Source: Tetrahymena elliotti 4EA (taxonomy: Eukaryota > Ciliophora > Oligohymenophorea > Hymenostomatida > Tetrahymenidae). From it: a stretch of DNA of 64,000 bases. The stretch covers positions 425,118 through 489,117 of the forward strand of contig JH720329.1 of assembly GCA_000231825.2 (NCBI GenBank), given 5' to 3'. Of the stretch, positions 22,342 through 36,500 are shown one piece after another; position 1 is the first letter of the stretch, and each line of letters begins with the position of its first letter. A program made the position numbers and the translations under genes. Under the pieces are notes generated by a model. The model saw only the letters and a program-made list of their open reading frames with translations, ran no database searches and was not told the DNA's origin.

Positions 22342-25300
22342 ATGAAAGGATAAGATTAATAAAAGAATATTAAAGAGCAAAAAGAAAAACCTAATTAAAG
22401 TTATCATTGTAAATAGGTTATGTCTAGATCTTAGTATATATTAACTTAACTTATCACTAATTTATTCTTAATAATCATGGCTATCTTCTCTTATTTACAT
22501 CTTCAAAATAAATTCTTAGCACCAATTATTATTGTGAACTCTTTAATTTATTTCTACTTAAAACATTTAGAAAAATGTTCTCAAATACAATTTGAAGACA
22601 AATTAAAAACCCAGAAGGATTGCCCAAAAAGATAATTTGACAATCAAAGCGTTTTAAAATAAAAGAAAATATTAGATTATTGTCAGATTTTAGTCATCTC
22701 TACTATATATATTTCTACTTTTGAATTAATTCTACTTATAGATTCTTGCAAATACAACATTATAGTGATATCTATGTTTATTCAAGCATTTTTAAGAAAT
22801 GAAATAAGAAAATTTAAACAAATAATAAAACAAGTTCTTTTTGTTGCCTTTCTTATCTAAATATATACGCTTCTGCGCTTATAAATAATGTTTGGTTTGG
22901 ATTTTTATGGCACTTTGACAAACATCTTGCTACTGTTTTAGCATTTATAAAGTTCTACAATATTGCTTCCATTAACGTAAAAACATCAAAACGAAATAAA
23001 TAATGATAAAAACCAAATAAGCATCATAACATCTCTATACAATAGCATTTTACAAATAATTCCAGAAGGGATAGCTGTGCTAAACTCTGATAAGTAGATA
23101 TTATATTCCAATTCAACACTTAAAAAAATACTTTAATGCAAAGAATAAAGCACATTGTAGTAAATTTTATTAAATTTAGGAGAAAAAAGGACAATAAATT
23201 GCAATTAACTTATGAAAAGCAGTCATAATAATATTTAATCTACAAAATTAATTAAGTGTAATTATATGAAAGATTTTACTAAAAAAAAAAACATGCTTGA
23301 AACTTAGAGTTAAGTTTTTCCTAAGCATAATTCTGAAATAGAAATTTAATAAATAAGCCAAGAATAATTGAAATATTCAAAGACTACTAAAAATATAGGT
23401 TCTTCATAAACCTAACAAAATGGCAAAAGCATTTTTGATAAAAAATAAACAGGTATTTCATAAAAATAATTAACAAAGGCTAAAGGTGAACAAGAGGAAA
23501 AATCGATAGAAAATCTTTAATATGAAATTAAGCACTAAAAAGGCCCTTTAAAATAAAATAATGTCCAAGACTAATCTAGACAAAAAGTTATTTAGGATTA
23601 AATATCAAAAGATCATTCAAAAAAACAATAAGTATTGATTTTAAAAAAGCATTTTAACACTTTCTCTTTTATTAAAAAGAAAAATAATTTTTAAATTAAT
23701 GTACAACAAATAGGAAATGCAATTATAAGATAATACAATAAATGAAGAATGTTTGGAATAAGAAAATAGTAAATATTAAATAAGAAACTAAAGTCAGTTG
23801 GAATAGTCTTCTTAATTAAATTAAGATCCTCAAAAAGAGTAAATATGCTTTAAAAAAATCTAAACAACCAACATAAATTAACAATAAAGCTATTATTCGT
23901 TTGATGAAGGTATGGTTATTAATTAAGACCCAAAACTAAATATTTCTGATAATAAAAAACTAGGTAGATTTACAGTAAAAGATACAAAAGAAATAGAACA
24001 CAAAGTTGAAGAAGAAAAATAAAGTAAATAAGAAAATACTACAAAAAGTTTTTAATAGTCATGCATAGACATTTAAGGTTTAGAAATGATATTAAACTAG
24101 TAAAGGACAAAAATTAGATAAAAGTCCACTTTGTTTTAGAATGAAAAAAACACAGAATAATAGAATACTAGCAATATTAATATCACAGAAAATCACAAAA
24201 CTAATGAACCTCTTTAACAAGGCAAGAAAAAATATAACTTTGAAAAATAGAATCTAGCTCCATTTAAATTTTAAATTAGGCCAAGTAAATATCTAACAAT
24301 GCGCTTACTCTTAAAATAATAATTTGTTTATTTTAAAAGAAAATTAGGTTAACAATAGCATTCTAAAAGAAAAAATAAATCTGTCTAACTTAATTGATAA
24401 AATACTTGATAAATCTTCAAACAATTAAATAGAAGAATAAAGAGGTAAAGACAATCAAGGAGGCCAAGAGGAGTAAATTTTATATTTAATTTATATTCTT
24501 TAAAAATAAATAAAAAATTAGAAAAAAAAATATTCAAAACTAAAATGTTATTGATGAAGGATTAAATTATATTCAATAAACAGAAAATATGACTTAGATT
24601 TAGGTATAATAATTTGGTTATCTTATATCTAAAATAATATTAATAAAATAATAGGTTAAATATTAAAATAAGGATCTAATTGTTTAGCTTCTTTCAATAG
24701 ATGTTTTGTTTTAAGATTCTAAAAAAAGAGATCCATTAATTTTTATAATTATTTAAGATCTTTGGCAGGATCTATATCAAAAAAAAGTAGAAGATATTCA
24801 AAAAGAGAAATTAAGGTTATTTGCTACTCTATCTCATGAACTTAGAACTCCATTAAATTGTTCTATTTCTATGCTTGAAGTGCTTAAGGATGAATTATCT
24901 GAATAATAAAATAGCGAATTTTGTATTGAAGAATACATAAATCCAGCTCTATTTTCTAACAAATTACTTCTAAACTAAATAAACGATATTTTAGATTTTG
25001 TTTAAATGGATTGTGGAAAATTCAAATACTCTTTCTTTGATTTTAGTGTTGTTAATTTGTTAAGAGATTGCTGTAAGTTAATAAGTATTTAAGCAAAAAT
25101 GAAAAACATTCATTTAATTATATCTTATGATCAGAAAATAAATCAATAAATATGTTCCGATCCTAATAGAATACGCCAAATTTTACTTAATTTCTTGTCT
25201 AATTCTTTAAAATTTACTAAATCAGGTGGTTAAATTGAATTAGGCTGCCATTAAATCAGTGCAGATATTTATAAAATATATGTAAAGGATAGTGGAATTG

Positions 25301-27173
25301 GTATAACTAAGGAAAATCAAGAGAAAATATTTGGATTTTGCAATAAAGTATTATATTTATTTTTGTTTTTCTTATTTTAATAAAATAAAATAATTAGATT
25401 AACTACCAGAGTAAAGAAGAAGAATAACTTAATAAGTAAGGCTGTGGGTTAGGTTTAATTATTTCTAATTAAATGGCAGAAGGTTTGTTAATGACTGATA
25501 ATTTTAAAGGTGGAATATCAGTAGAATCAGAGTATGGCTAAGGCTCGATTTTTAGCATTTTAGTTGAAGATTTAAATCATTTTTATCAAAAATTTGATTA
25601 AAGTAAAGTAGATTCTCAAAAACAAAATAATTTACAAAAGAATTAAAAGTCTTCATAACGTTAATTTGATGGATAGGCTAATTCAAATAAAAATCTTCAA
25701 TTTAATTTAGGGTAAAATAGCTAGATAAGTTAAATTAAAGAACAGAATGCAGAATAATCATAAAGTTCCAGTTAAGATAATGAAGAATTTGAGATAAGCT
25801 AGATAGAAGAACTCAATAGGTCTCTGCATCCTTTTGTATAAGAAAATCCTTAATTTATATATGATCTAAGCTAAAAAAATTGTAATAGCAATGACATAAT
25901 TTTTAGTATTAAAAATACTGATTTAAATTAAGTAAATACCAAAAATAAACTCCAAGAGAATAATACTTCAAATTATAGTTCTTGCTAGGTAATAGATGAC
26001 ACAACTAACATAGACTTAAGAATCAATATAAATAATCCATCTTAGATATAATAGAATAGAAAGTTTCAAGAAGATGATAATTCTGATGTTAAAAGTAATT
26101 CAATTCATAACCATATCTCACTAAAATTACAGCCTTGCAGTATCCCTTTTAAAAGCTAAAATTAAAAGAAGGTTTAAAAGATAATAGATTAAAACAATAA
26201 TAAAATTGAATAATCTCTTATACTTAAAAACTCTTAACAGATAAAAAGCTGTAATTAAGATCTTTAAAATCAAATTAATAAAAAATAAAGCAGTTTTTTA
26301 TAAGAAGCAGGAGATTATATGAATGAAAACTCATAAATTGTCCCTGAAAATATTATAGATCAAGAAGTGAAAAGATGTGGATCTGAAATAAGTTTTTTGA
26401 ATTAAAAAAAAAGCTTAAAAAACTTGAATTAAAGAAAATCAATATCAATTTTTAGATAGAAACAAGATTCTAAAGATGAAAATATTTAAAATGAATAAGA
26501 GGGTTTTATATCATATGCTGTTAACAAATAAATAGAAGGATCTCGTTTATCAACTTCAAAGATAGCGAGTTCATCATTGATAAATGAAAAGTAGAGTAAA
26601 ATGATTTGCTTTTTTAAATCAAATTTAAGTTAAAATAAAAGTGTTATTGAAATAGATAATACAGTTGATACAAGTAAAAACGAAATATTAATACCACCCT
26701 CTCAACAACATATAGAAGATATTATTGATTATAATTTACATAAAAAAATAAATTGTAAATGCCCCTAAATTATGTTAGTTGATGATAATTAGTTTAATTT
26801 ATACGCCTTACAGAAAATTATTTAGCAGTTTTAATTTAATATTATTTCTTTTTCAGATGGTGACTCAGCAATAGAATCCATTAAAAATTAATACTTTCAA
26901 AATTGTTGTTAATCTCCTTAAATGATCTTAATGGATATTGAAATGCCAAATAAAAATGGCTACGATACAGTCAAAGAAATAATTTAATTTTATAAAAGTT
27001 AACAGTTTAAGAACATTCCTGTTATTGTAGCATGCACTGCTTATGTAGGACAAGAAGATTATGAAAAATCTATTGAGGCTGGGATGGATGATTTCATAAA
27101 CAAGCCTATTCTAAAAAATGCTTTCTAAAATTTAATTTTAAATTATAGACACTAACTTTATTATAAAATTTGA
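22342..27173 (+). CDS. Membrane hybrid histidine kinase 1 (6 exons, 1514 aa)
   Basis: Exons 22342-23631, 23714-24284, 24340-24472, 24522-24603, 24655-25347 and 25398-27173 total 4545 nt. After a short N-terminus come several hydrophobic segments (residues about 35-225), then a PAS-like start SILQIIPEGIAVLNSDKQIL. A Gln/Lys-rich linker with the SYYSFDEGMVINQD island follows. HisKA carries FATLSHELRTPLNCS (phosphoacceptor His753). The ATPase domain has N-box DPNRIRQILLNFLSNSLKFT, G1 DSGIGIT and G2 GCGLGL. A disordered linker of about 430 aa leads to a receiver domain (about 1376-1505) with LVDDNQFN, phosphoacceptor Asp1436 in LMDIEMPNKNGYD, ACTAY and FINKPI. All catalytic boxes look intact, so an active phosphorelay is expected, ending in a separate HPt protein not seen here. 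The sensed signal is unknown. Confidence 0.93.
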
Positions 27174-27722
27174 AAAATCATAATTTAAAATATGGAAAGA
27201 ATAAAGTAAACATGAGAAATAAAAATATATTATAATGCAGATTCTTCTTAATTAAGGTTTTTTTATAAAATCAATCAATCAATTTTATTATTAAAATTAG
27301 AAATATTTTTTATTATATTTAAATGTGGGTGAATTTTATCTCAAATAATGACAATATGTAGTATTAAAATAAATAAAATGCTTTATTTTTTTTCTTCTTC
27401 TTTTTCACAAAAATTTCAAAACAATAAAATTTATAATTATAAATTATTTATATTTTTTAATTCTTATTTTCTTAAAAGGGAAGCTCTGAAGATTAAATGA
27501 CTCTTTTTAATGACCAAAAGAAGAATTTTACTCTTCTCTGGAAAAATATAATTATTTTGATAATATGAATTGTACTAATTTTTTTTGCTGCTTAATATAT
27601 GAATCATTTAATTTTTTTTAATTTGTTACGGAACAATTTATTTTAATTGTAGTAGTCTTAATAATCTTTGTAGAAGTAAAAAAACAAAAGAAAAACTAAA
27701 CCAAAGTTAATTCTTGACAAAA
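27174..27722. other. Intergenic region between kinases 1 and 2
   Basis: AT-rich, with a mildly less AT-rich patch near 27475-27545. No open frame of note. It must hold the 3' end of kinase 1 and the promoter of kinase 2. Confidence 0.4.
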
Positions 27723-30700
27723 ATGGAGTAAAATAATTTAGATGGGCAATATCCTATTATTTAAGATGAAAGTACATCTTAATTTGATAGAAAAAAGAAC
27801 TTATTAAATGTCTTAAACTTATTTACCTGTTCTTTTATAGCAATACTCTTAGCTTCATATATCTTAGCAGTCAAATAGAGTCATTAGTCATTATGCGCAT
27901 TAGTTATAATTTAGGCAATATTTTTTTTCTTTTTCGAAGCTTGTTAAATCAAGCATTAAGAAAGGAAAATAAAATCTGAAACAGTTAAAAAATCTCATTT
28001 AAGAAATGATTTTTTTTCAAAATTTATTTCAATTAATGAATAGTATTAAGAAATTTTATAAGTTGTTTTAAGAACTTCTTTATATGTAGGATTATTTGAA
28101 TTACTTCTAGTTATGTTAGACTATTAAGAAATCGTAATAACAATAAGTTATTTTCTATCAATATTCTCAAAGATGATTTTAAAAAACATGAAATTCATCT
28201 AAATCGCCTACATTTTTTTAGTTGGTTAGCAGATATATTCAATTATTAGAATATTTATTGTAGTAAAACTCAGTATTTTCTTTATCATATTGAATATTTC
28301 ATATTTTATTTTTGTGATATCCTTTATTGATAACTAACACACCACAAGTAAAGCTTAAAAAATTATTCAGTTGAATGAAAAAAACAAAACTGAAAATATC
28401 ATGAAACTTTATAAAAGTATATTATCCATTATACCTGAAGGGATAGCAGTAATTAACTCAGAAAAGAAACTTTTGTACGCAAATTCTACTCTCAAGAAAA
28501 TACTACAGTCTAATAATAAGTAAGACATAATTTAGATTCTATTGAATTTAGGTAATAATAGCTCAGTACCAAAAAAAGATGAGTCAGTAAAATAAACTAC
28601 TGATAATAACTCTGAAAAAAAGCATAATAGTTAATTTATTTTTAAAAGCAAAAAACGAATTCATCAAAGAAATACATATAATGAAATTTCTTAATTCAAT
28701 CCTAATTCTAAAATTGATCAAAAGACTTCAGAATTTTAAAATAAACAATCAATCAGCTAGCAAAAAGCATTTTCATCAAAACAAATAAATGAATAATCTA
28801 TAGTAGAAATAAAATAAGATGATAAGCATGATTAAAATCAATAATAATCTATCTAAATTAACTCTTAGAATTAAATTTAAGAAGAGAATCAAGAATCTTC
28901 TGAATATAATTCATAAATTTCTATTGAATAAAGAGATAAATAAGATTTTCATCAAAATGTCAAAGAAGAGAATAAAAATTAGGATTTACGTACAAGCATT
29001 AAAGTGGAAAAAACTAGTAATTCTAATAATGAATATCAAAAAAATATTATAAATGAATTACCTAAGTAATTTATATTATTTCCAAGCAAAAAGATAGGTG
29101 GAATAAAAATAGATTCTAAACATCAAACAAAAGTAAATTTAATCTTCAATTTATTTATTTTATTTAAATTTATACTTAAAATTATAGCGAAAATCCATTT
29201 TTACCAGAAATAATACCAATTAAAGTAGTTTAGGGAACTGCAACAGTGACTAAAGTGAAATTTTGTCATATTAAGGATTTGGATTTAATTAGGATGAAGA
29301 TAATGAACCATAGAAAAAAAATTAAGGCTTAGAAAGATAATCAAATCATAGAACAAGTGGGTCTATTTCAAACAAAGCTAATATTGCAGATAGCTCCATT
29401 GAAAGATCTAAGTCAATAGCTCTGTAATCTAAAAGTTGGAAGATAGCTGAATCTTCTAAATCAGCTATATCTGAAATTGGTAACAAAAAAAATAAATCCA
29501 TAAGTTAGCTAAGTTAATATAATATTTCTAATAATGGAAATGATGAAAATAGTAAATAAAATGAAAAAGATGAAATTGAAATTAATAATAGCAAAATAGG
29601 AAAAAAAGAAAGTTGTCAGGAATAGGTTTAAATGAAATAAGATAATTAGCTTACTTATAAGTTTGTTATGTAAAAATAAGAATCAGGTAATAATTAAAAA
29701 AAAGATTCATAATTAATTGATACAGAATTAAATTAGAATTAGTTAGAAAATTAAGCCTAAAAAGATAGGAATACCAATAATCAAAATAACAACATTTAGA
29801 AAAAAAACTAAGCTAAAAGTTACTCAATATCAATAGAATAGATTCCATTAAATAGCCAAAAAAAAGATTCTCTGAGTGTTTACACAAATAAAGGAAGAAT
29901 GTCATAGTAAACGACTTCTCCGTTTATTATGAAAGTCAAATCAAGAAGTAAATTAAATTTCAACATTATATTTTATTTAGTATTTTTAATTTTAAGAAAG
30001 TCAATAGCCAAGTTAGTTAAATAATCAAATTGCTTTAGCACAAACAAATGTTTAGAGTATTGTTGATTGGATGCTTTATTCAGGCAAAGAGTAATTTATA
30101 TAATTATAAAATCCATAAAGTTCAAATAATGATACTAATAAATCCATATCTACACCACAAAATAAGCAAAGTAAAAAACCTTTCTTGTAACATTTTTAGT
30201 AATAAAGCTAAGCTAACTTATCTTACATCCAACAAACAGATACATAAACAAAAATATAGGTAAATACTTTGCTTCAAATTATTTAGTTTTCACAAGTTTC
30301 TTTCTAAAATTTCTTTGAATAAAAAATTAAATTTTATTCCATAAGAAAGGGGGGAATAAAGAGATAGACCTGTTTAAGAAATCAAAAATTTTTAATTTAA
30401 TTAATATTATTTTTTAATGCTACAAAAAATAAAATTTTTATTGGTAAACTATGTTTAGATGAATAATAAAAAAATAAAAAATAAAATCGAAATAAATTTT
30501 TTTAATTTTAATAATTTATTAATTTAATTTAATATTATTTTAAAATATTTTAACTAAAAAAAGGTTAAGCATAATGATAAAGATATAATTTTAAATTTCT
30601 TAAGAGTAGATTTAATATCTGAAAATATGAAAAACGACTCTTTAGTTTTAGTTATGGTTCAGGATTTATGGTAGGATTTATACAAAAAGAAGGTTCAAGA

Positions 30701-32955
30701 TTTATAAAAGGATAAAATGAAACTTTTTGCTAGTTTATCTCATGAATTAAGAACACCTTTAAATTGTTCTATATCTATGCTTGAAGTTTTAAAAGATGAA
30801 ATGTAGTAGAATAATTAAAAATATATTGATGAGTATATTAATCCAGCTTTATTTTCTAGCAAGCTTTTGCTAAATCAAATAAATGATATTTTAGATTTTG
30901 TTTAAATAGATTCAGGCAAATTTAAATATTCTTTTGTTGATTTTAGTATTTTAGGGCTTTTAAAAGATTGCTAAAAGCTCATAAGTATGTAAGCTAGTAT
31001 GAAAAAAATATAAATTAAAATAGTTATCCAAAAGGGAGTTCCTGAGATGATTTGCTCAGATCCAAATAGGATTAGATAAATTTTACTAAATTTTTTATCA
31101 AATGCTTTAAAATTCACTTTGAAAGGATACATTGAAATAGGAATTGCACCTTTTTAATAAAATTTGTATGAAATTTATGTAAAGGATACAGGAATAGGCA
31201 TAATGCAAGAAAATATAGATAAGATATTCTAATTTTGCAATAAAGTAAAACAAATACTTCAATTTAAAAATAGTTATAAAATAAACATTATATTAAAAGA
31301 TTAGCTATAATAAAAAAGATGAAAATCTAAACTCACAAGGATGTGGATTAGGGCTGACAATATCTAATCAAATTGCTAATGGATTGGTCTAAAACAAAGG
31401 TTGTGAGAGTTTTATCAAAGTTTAATCAGAATATGGCTAAGGATCAAGATTTAGTATTCTTGTATAGGATATGGATTTCTAAGTTCATAGTAAACATTTT
31501 TTAAAAGATTAAATCTAGATTTCTTTGAATGATTTAAAAGGAGAAAGAGGTAGTGAATACAGTAATTAAGATTAATTGTCACCACTTAAAAATAATTATA
31601 AGAAAAAAAATTCTTAATTTGATAAAGCTGCACTGAAAAATATTAATGAAATCTAATAAGAAATTAATATGCCTTAAATTTAAGTAGAATAGAGTTATGC
31701 TGACTTAAATAATCAAAGTATTGATTGTCTTAAGAGTTTTAACTATCAAACAAATATGACTGAAGAAAAAAACTAATTTTTTGGAAATGAAAAGAACAAT
31801 TTGAAACCAAAATTTTAAAAAGCTAGCAACAATCAAATTGATTCTGCTTTAATTATAGAATTCGAAGAAGATAAATAATAAAACCTTTAAATTCACTCAC
31901 ATATTTCCATCAAAAATAATTTAGATTAATACTAAGAGCCAGAATTAAACTCTTTAGAAAAAATCCAATCAAGTAACTCTAACTATTAAAGCCTAAGCAA
32001 ATCTCAAAATAAACAACTTAAAATTTCACTAACAAAATCTCCCATTTAATAGAAATAAAATTCAAATGACTTAAGCTTTCTTGAAGAACATAAAAAATAA
32101 AGTAGTTTAAATACTGAGAGTATCTAATCATAAAAGACATCAGAAAATGAGAAAGGAAACAAAAAATAGGAAACAGAAAATATTTATGAGAACAATAAGA
32201 AGGCAGTTATCTAATCTTTTATAACCAAAAATTATAAAACATAAGAAACTCTACCTTAAATAGATAGGTAAATATCAATTGTAGATTAAGAAGGTTTCAC
32301 TTCATATGTAGGTTTTACTAAATATTATGAGAAACAGTAATCATCATCTAGAAATATGAATACTTCTACTCTTCAAATAGATAAAAATAGTTAATTATAA
32401 AAGTTTGACACATAAAATAAGTGTATTGATAATGAGAAATTTGAAGTAATCAAACAAAAATCAATGGATTAGCAAGAAGCTAAAATATGTTAATCAGACA
32501 TAATATAATTAATAATAGAAAAAAATAAATAGAAAAAAAAAATTTGCTAATGTCCTTAAATAGTAATTGTTGATGATAATCAATTTAATTTATATGCCCT
32601 TGGTAAAATAATTGAGTAATATCACTTTAGTTATGCAACTGCCTCTGCTGGAGACCTAGCAATATAAGAAATAAAAAATATCCACAAATCTAATTGCTGT
32701 TAAGCTCCTAAAATTATTTTTCTTGATATAGAGATGCCAATAAAAAATGGTTATGAAACAGCAATCGAAATTATTTAATTTTATAAAAGTGTTAATATAA
32801 ACTAATTTCCTACTTTGATTGCTTGCACGGCATACATAGGGTAGGAAGATTAATAAAAAATATTTAATGTGGGAATGGGAGACTTCATTAATAAACCCAT
32901 ACTTAAAAATGCATTTTAATAATTGATATTAAATTGGTCACACATGTTAATATGA
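27723..32955 (+). CDS. Membrane hybrid histidine kinase 2 (5 exons, 1589 aa)
   Basis: Exons 27723-29132, 29188-29947, 29997-30259, 30564-31244 and 31300-32955 total 4770 nt. It is a paralogue of kinase 1: hydrophobic N-terminus (CSFIAILLASYILAV and several later segments), PAS-like SILSIIPEGIAVINSEKKLL, then a Ser/Gln/Asn-rich linker containing SEILSYQGFGFNQDED. HisKA has FASLSHELRTPLNCS (His871). The N-box is DPNRIRQILLNFLSNALKFT, with G1 DTGIGIM and G2 GCGLGLTISN. A long disordered linker contains QEGFTSYVGF. The receiver (about 1453-1585) has IVDDNQFN, Asp1514 in FLDIEMPIKNGYE, ACTAY and FINKPI. Introns 3 and 4 sit at the same protein positions as the last two introns of kinase 1. Intron 3 is 304 nt and could hide a small exon. 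Confidence 0.93.
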
Positions 32956-33539
32956 TTTTAAGTGAAATATCAAAAAAAACAAATAATCTTCACAATCAAA
33001 GTTTTTTCTCAAAAATTTCTCATCAAAGCATTTTGTTAACAGATGACTAATTCAAAGATAAGATAACAAATTAAGATAATTATTTATTATTATTATTTTC
33101 AGTTACTTGTTCAAACTATTTACAAAAATCTTTTATTGTCTATGAATTATCAAATTGAAATTATATTTATTTTCCAAAATTTTGAATGCTAAAAAACTAA
33201 TTATTTTAATATTATTTTTAAATTAAGGCATTTTTATTTTGCCTTTCTTTTTTATTCAGCAAATCTTCACTTTCAGATGATTCGGTCAATATTCTTTTTG
33301 TTAATTTACAGGGATTAGAATCGATAAATGAGTAATGATTGTTTTAGTAGATGTTGGATTTCTTTTAAATAAATTAATATATTGTATGTTTGATTATAAT
33401 TTTTATACTTGTTTAATTTTATTATGCTTTATGATTTAAATGTAAAGTTAATTAGTAGAAACAATATTAACATTTATTAGAAAGTAGAAATAATAAAATA
33501 AAAGCGAATCAAACAAAAATTTATTAATTGTTTAACAAT
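32956..33539. other. Intergenic region before the first giant surface protein
   Basis: A/T sequence with one patch near 33255-33350. No gene is visible. The start codon of the next gene is at 33540. Confidence 0.4.
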
Positions 33540-36500
33540 ATGAATATTTTTTTTATCCTTTTCATATAAATATCATACCAAATAAGCCAAATAGCTTGCT
33601 AATATAATGAAAGCTATTCTTAAGAAGTTTAGTTTGTTTACTCTTCTATCCCAAGCCATACTTATCAGTTTTAGTAAGAAATAATACATGATATTGCCCT
33701 ATCAAAAAATACCAAAGTTATAGTAGCAGGTCTAAGCTATCAAAAAATAATGATTATTGATGAAACTTATTAAAACTAAACTTATAACTTATCTTAAAAT
33801 CAAAACACTTCAATTTCTGCAATTGGAATAACAAATAATGGAAAATATATATTTGTATCTATTTCACTAATAATATAAATATATGAAGTTTTTTAAGCAA
33901 ATAAATAAATGGAGTTATTATCCTCTTTAATATCTAATGGAAGTACAGTAACTTAATTTATATTTAGTACTAATGAATAACTTGTGGTTGCTCTAACTAC
34001 ATCTCAATAAATACAAGTTTATGATGTTAGGAATTTGAAAAATATTACTATAATAGAGGAGTTTACATCATACTCAAGTCTTAATTTAAAAGGTTTCTTA
34101 TCAATTTAAGATAGTTTACTATACATAGCAGCAGGCTATAATGGCTTGAATATTTATAATCTAAATTAAAAAAATAATTTAACTTCGATGGAGGTAGCGC
34201 TAATTTTTTAAACTAAGCCTGGTAAAAACATAATTGATTTAGGAAAATCATAAAATGATCAATATGTCTATGCTTTAGACTCTGCTTAAGGAGTTTTTAT
34301 ATTTAACAATATGAATTCTTATGAGTAGATCAAGCTTTTCAGCGAGTCAAATTTTAAAAACTTTGGATTAGGAAAACTACGAATTACTTCTTCTATAAAT
34401 TTTATCGCACTTTCATCTTCTAATAAATTTCTATTTGTTGGAGTTAGATCATAAGGAATCTACATTTTTAATATCGAGAAGGATGGGTTTAACCCAATCT
34501 TCTATCAATAAATTTTTCCATAGATTAATCCTATGAAAATTATTGCATATTATAACTAGAGTCTAGTTGTGTTAACTAATTCATTTTCTATTTAAATATA
34601 TCCCTAAAAAGCAACTAATATAATAAAAAATGTTCCAAATTTATTTAATACACATAAAAAGCAGTAGATTTAAATAGGAAATTCCACATTAGATGGAAAA
34701 TGCTTTTTAGGACAGTTTTAAAAAATAATTGAAGGACCATTTAACAACAACTAATTAAAATTAGCTTACTATTAATTAGATCAGCTTAGTAAGAGTGATG
34801 AAATGAATTTATTAAAAGTAAATGATCTTTTAATATTCCCTCAAGATGACTTTAGTGATTCTATAAATCTGGAAAACCATTAAGATTACAAAATCTAAGA
34901 TTTTTAAATAACAAAAGACCAAAGAATAATTATTTTATTAGAAGGAGAAAAAAAATTTATAGCAATATTTAAAATTGTAGATAAATTAAATAATTAAAGA
35001 ATTCTAACTTCTTATTAAAATAACCTCACAAAACATCTCCCTCTTCCTTTCAAATAAGCAAATCATGACATAAAAAAATTTGAGGAAATAGAAATTATAA
35101 ATTACAATGATTAAATTGAAGAGAAAGAATTGAGTTCTTCCACTTTAAGTGAATAAAAATTAGTGAATGAAATTAATTAAGATTTTTATTTTTAAAATTA
35201 AATAAAATAAAAAGAAAAATCAGCTAGTGATAATAATTCATTGTAAATAAACCGATAATAATAAATAAATTAAAATAGAACTATTTATAGTCAATAAATC
35301 AGTGTTTCTGATAATTTTGAAAAGAAAAAAAATAAAAGACTTCTTTAAAATTCAAACACATAATTTTAATAATTAATAGCTATTGACAATTAGGAGGATC
35401 TATTAAATATTGATATTAATAAAGAGGAGTCGCTGTTTGTATTATCTAAACCATCTGGATTTTTATTAATTGACACATAAAATTATTAAGTTATAACTAA
35501 CTATTCACTAACAAATATTACTAGCTAATGCAAGTCAGCCATTTTTTCTCCAGATGGAAATTATGTAATGCTAATATTTAAGAATGCTGGATTATATTTT
35601 ATAGACATAAAAATCTAAAATTAGCCATTTTTTGCTAATTTTTACAAAACTTCCGGTGGAGAAATGATTATAAGCTCTAAGATATAATAATATATTTATT
35701 TCATTGATGGATTTAATGGTCTAATAATAATCGACGCTAATTATTTACCTTTAATACAAATAGTTGGAAGTTTTAAGAATGATATCTGGCTTACAAATTT
35801 CTCTTTGTCTTTAGATGAAAATTATGGAATACTAGTTAGTTTGGATTAAAATTCAATTGCAATCTTAAACTTATAAGTAAAGTCTAATCCATAATTGTTA
35901 TCACTTAAGAATTTAGATAAATATTAGGAGTAAATATATTATACTTGTTTTGACTAAAGTCAACAAATTCTTTTTGCTGTTGGTAAAAATGGGATATATT
36001 CATATCCTATATCTAGTAATTTAATCATTGATGTCTAGCTTATCGAGATATCTGAAAAATAAAACATTTTTTTAGTTTCTAAAAATGATTTTTTGGATGA
36101 TTTATCTTAAAGTTTTAATATACATGATAGTTATTTAAAAGTAGGGTTATTTTATAAATTTGAATTAGTCCCATTGTATAAAAATGAAAGGTAATTAATC
36201 TAAGAAGTATTAATATTTAAAGATAACTAATTACATAAATTACCTAATTGGATAAATGCTACTTAAAATTTCTAATATTTAACCGTTTAAGTGTCAAAAG
36301 AATCCATAAAAGAAGGATATTAAAAAGGAATTTTAAGGCTTGTTATCAAAAGTTGCTTTTAATTAAGAAAGTCTGATTTTCTCATAAGCTCAAGTAAAAT
36401 AAATGTAACAGAAACAGAAAATAGTGTTATTTGGAAACTAATGAGAACAAATAAAATATTAAATAATAATTTTTGCTATGATGAAGACAAAGAATACATA

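Noticed and set aside
30048..30263. Plus-strand standard-code ORF inside kinase 2
   Set aside because: Wrong frame of exon 3; the correct frame gives the Gln-rich linker and joins in phase to both neighbouring exons.
33609..33770. ATG at 33609 as start of giant protein A
   Set aside because: That frame hits TGA within about 50 codons, while ATG 33540 opens the long frame and supplies a signal peptide.
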